Assembly: GCA_028698765.1 (NCBI GenBank)
Contig: JAQVVW010000086.1
Span: forward strand, 1 to 6,528
Source: Methanoculleus sp.
GTDB taxonomy: Archaea > Halobacteriota > Methanomicrobia > Methanomicrobiales > Methanoculleaceae
Length of the DNA stretch: 6,528 nucleotides
Direction: 5' to 3'
A program made the position numbers and the translations under genes. Of this stretch, positions 4,599 to 6,528 are shown one piece after another. Numbering within the stretch: position 1 is the first letter of the stretch; each line of letters begins with the position of its first letter. Below the pieces are notes generated by a model. That model was not told where the DNA came from. It searched no databases and worked only from the letters and a program-made list of their open reading frames with translations.

Positions 4599-6528
4599 CT
4601 CTCCTCGGCGTCCCGATAGAGGACGTCGCCGGGCTGGATCTCCGGGAAAGCGTCGTAGAACTCGGGGATGTTAAAGAGGACGCCGTTCACCCGGAACTTC
4701 TCCGGGGAATGGGGGTCGGTCAGCACCAGGTTCCGGAGCGAATCCTCCCGGTCGTTCGCCCTCCAGATGGTTGGGGCCGCGAGGAAGAACCGCCGATCCG
4801 CTGCCGGATCGGCCGACCCGTTCTCCGCCTTCTTCCAGGCGTGGTAGGCTATGGTCAGGCCGCCGAAGTCGGCGATGTTCTCCCCGAGGGTGAGGTTCCC
4901 GTTGACGTAAAGGCCGGGAAGCGCCTCGAACGCGTTGTACTCCGCGACGAGCAGGGCCGTCCGGTCGTTGAAGTTCGCGGTGTCCTCCTCCGTCCACCAG
5001 TCCTTCAGGTTCCCGTCTTTGTCGTACTGCCTTCCCTGGTCGTCGAAGCCGTGCGTCATCTCGTGCCCGATCACCCAGCCGAGCGCCGCGTAGTTAAAGG
5101 CGGGATCCGCATCGGGGTTGAATAACGGCGGCTGGAGGACGGCCGCGGGGAAGACCATCTCGTTTCCGGTCGGGTCGTAGAAGGCGTTCACCGTCTGCGG
5201 GGGGACGAACCAGATGCTCCGGTCGACCGGGCCGCCGACCTTCTCAAGCCCTTCGGGACCGTGGATGAAGGAGTGGGCCTTTGCGGCACGGACGTTTGCC
5301 ACGTACGAGTCCGAGAGGTTCAGCCCGGAGTAGTCCGTCCATTGGTCGGGATACGCGATCTTCTCCCCCATGGCGGCAAGTTTCTCGTGGGCCGCGGCCT
5401 TCGTGGGCTCGCTCATCCAGGCGAGGTCCGCTATCCGTTCGTCGAAGGTCTCGCGGATGGCAGCGACCATCCCCGATACCATATCCCGGGTCCGGGGGTC
5501 GACGTACCGGTCGACGTACGCCCGGCCCACCAGGTCGCCGAGGAGTTCGCTCTCCGTATTGACGACACGCTGCCACCGGGGCTTCATCTCCGGGACACCG
5601 TAGAGCGTCGTCTCGTAGAAGGCGAAGTGCTCCTCCTCGAACGACGCCCCAAGGTAGGGAGACGCCTGGTCGATCAGCCGGTAGCGCAGGTAGACCTTCC
5701 AGTCTTCGAGCGGCGCGGTCGCGAGCAGGGAGTCGAGTCCCTCCACGTATCCCGGCTGGTAGACGTGTACCTCGCCGACCGGCCCGGAGCCCGGGATGGC
5801 GGCAAGGGTCCCCCACCCGATCGCCGGGAACTCTTCTTCCAGTTCGGCAAGCGTGTAAATGTTCGTGGTCTTCTGCGGGTCGCGGTTCTCCTCCGCACCG
5901 AGATGGCCCGCCGCAAGGGCCTCTTCCATCGCATAGACGGTCTCTGCGTCGATGGCGGCCTGCCCGGCAGTCTCTCCTGCCAGCATCAGCACCCGGGCTA
6001 TGTGCTCCCGGTAGGCATCCTGGAGTTCCACGCTCCCGGTGTCGTTTCGGAGGTAGTAGTCCCGGTCCGGCAGCCCGAGCCCGCCCTGGTAAAGGGCCGG
6101 GACAACCTCGGTGCTGTCCTCGGGGTTAACCCCGGCCCAGTAGTAGTACGCCGGGGAAAAGCCCTGCTCCAGAAGAACGATCGTGGTCCCGGTCAGATCG
6201 GCACGGGAATCGATCCCATCGATCGCTAGAAGGAGATCGGAGATCCCGGAGAGCCCTTCCCGATCGATCGTCCCGTTATCCATCCCCGACAGGTAGAACC
6301 GACTGATGAGGGTGATGTTCCGGTCCGCATCCCCGGTCGGGACGGCCGAAGCGTTCAGGAAGAGGGCATGGAGGTCATTATCCACCCGGTCCTGCATCTC
6401 GGTGAACGTCGCGTAATACTGCTTATCGGCCGGGATAGGGTGCTCCGCCATCCATGCATCGTTCACGTATGCATAGAAGTCGTCGCCCGGATGGACGGAT
6501 TCATTGAGGGCGAACTCGCTCTCGGGTG
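4583..6528 (-). CDS. M13-family (neprilysin/PepO-like) zinc metallopeptidase, N-terminus beyond window
   Basis: Endopeptidase of the M13 family, which cleaves oligopeptides using one catalytic zinc. 647 residues are visible, numbered here from the first complete codon; the frame runs off the right edge, so the true start is outside. The N-terminal family motif HPGDDFYAYVN is at 12-22, and GLGLPDRDYYL at 149-159. The substrate-binding NAFY is at 447-450. The zinc site HEMTH is at 488-492 (bases 5051-5065), with Glu489 as general base. The third zinc ligand Glu549 is in ENIAD, 549-553 (bases 4868-4882). The late motif has His606 (DPHSP) and Arg612 (FRVNG), and the protein ends VIW, the usual aromatic M13 terminus. 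All key residues are intact, so it should be active. The visible part contains no cysteine, unlike animal neprilysins with their disulfides. An in-frame GTG at 6466 is not the start, because family motif precedes it. Only about 20-60 residues should be missing, so a signal peptide or anchor cannot be judged. It appears to be a separate unit from the genes to its left. Confidence 0.95.
   Translation of the reverse strand, partial: PESEFALNESVHPGDDFYAYVNDAWMAEHPIPADKQYYATFTEMQDRVDNDLHALFLNASAVPTGDADRNITLISRFYLSGMDNGTIDREGLSGISDLLLAIDGIDSRADLTGTTIVLLEQGFSPAYYYWAGVNPEDSTEVVPALYQGGLGLPDRDYYLRNDTGSVELQDAYREHIARVLMLAGETAGQAAIDAETVYAMEEALAAGHLGAEENRDPQKTTNIYTLAELEEEFPAIGWGTLAAIPGSGPVGEVHVYQPGYVEGLDSLLATAPLEDWKVYLRYRLIDQASPYLGASFEEEHFAFYETTLYGVPEMKPRWQRVVNTESELLGDLVGRAYVDRYVDPRTRDMVSGMVAAIRETFDERIADLAWMSEPTKAAAHEKLAAMGEKIAYPDQWTDYSGLNLSDSYVANVRAAKAHSFIHGPEGLEKVGGPVDRSIWFVPPQTVNAFYDPTGNEMVFPAAVLQPPLFNPDADPAFNYAALGWVIGHEMTHGFDDQGRQYDKDGNLKDWWTEEDTANFNDRTALLVAEYNAFEALPGLYVNGNLTLGENIADFGGLTIAYHAWKKAENGSADPAADRRFFLAAPTIWRANDREDSLRNLVLTDPHSPEKFRVNGVLFNIPEFYDAFPEIQPGDVLYRDAEERPVIW

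Noticed and set aside
5498..5519. Direct repeat of GTCGACGTAC with a 12-bp period
   Set aside because: It lies in the peptidase frame and encodes YVDRYVD, which matches the usual family pattern at this place. It is a codon coincidence rather than an inserted repeat.
5261..6229. 322-codon plus-strand frame opposite the M13 peptidase
   Set aside because: It is the antisense shadow of a clearly conserved peptidase. Its Arg/Val/Gly/Leu-rich composition is typical of the reverse of GC-rich coding DNA.

Overview
The window looks like chromosomal DNA of a GC-rich methanogenic archaeon. Methanomicrobiales, for example the Methanoculleus group, is my best guess. The grounds are GC-rich codons with frequent AGG/CGG arginine, TATA-like AT-rich boxes in the only real intergenic space, oligo-T endings, and ribosome binding sites close to GGAGGTGA. 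The lineage is an inference from style, not from a marker gene.

Layout from left to right. (1) 1-3049, minus strand: one very long reading frame of at least 1016 codons, open at the left edge. It encodes an exported protein of no family I recognise, with a signal peptide, a ~285-residue N-terminal domain, an Ala/Gly-rich hydrophobic segment and a very large C-terminal part. (2) 3046-4053, minus strand: a 335-residue protein with a soluble acidic/Ala-rich N-terminus and about six membrane segments. It lies directly upstream of gene 1, and the two overlap by 4 nt (ATGA), so they are almost certainly one operon. (3) 4054-4331: an AT-rich stretch with TATA-like boxes, followed by a GC-rich stretch with a strong hairpin and a T6 run. 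(4) 4332-4532, plus strand: a 66-residue, two-helix membrane protein. (5) 4533-4598: a convergent gap with a perfect inverted repeat and a T6 tract, probably a terminator. (6) 4583-6528, minus strand: an M13 (neprilysin/PepO-like) zinc metallopeptidase with all signature motifs, open at the right edge.

How the genes fit together. The operon of the six-helix protein and the giant exported protein reads as a two-part envelope module of unknown function, with the multi-pass protein a plausible partner or anchor. The M13 peptidase has its own terminator and appears to be a separate unit. The small plus-strand membrane protein is a lone gene between them. No RNA gene of a known class, CRISPR array, insertion sequence or attachment site was seen.
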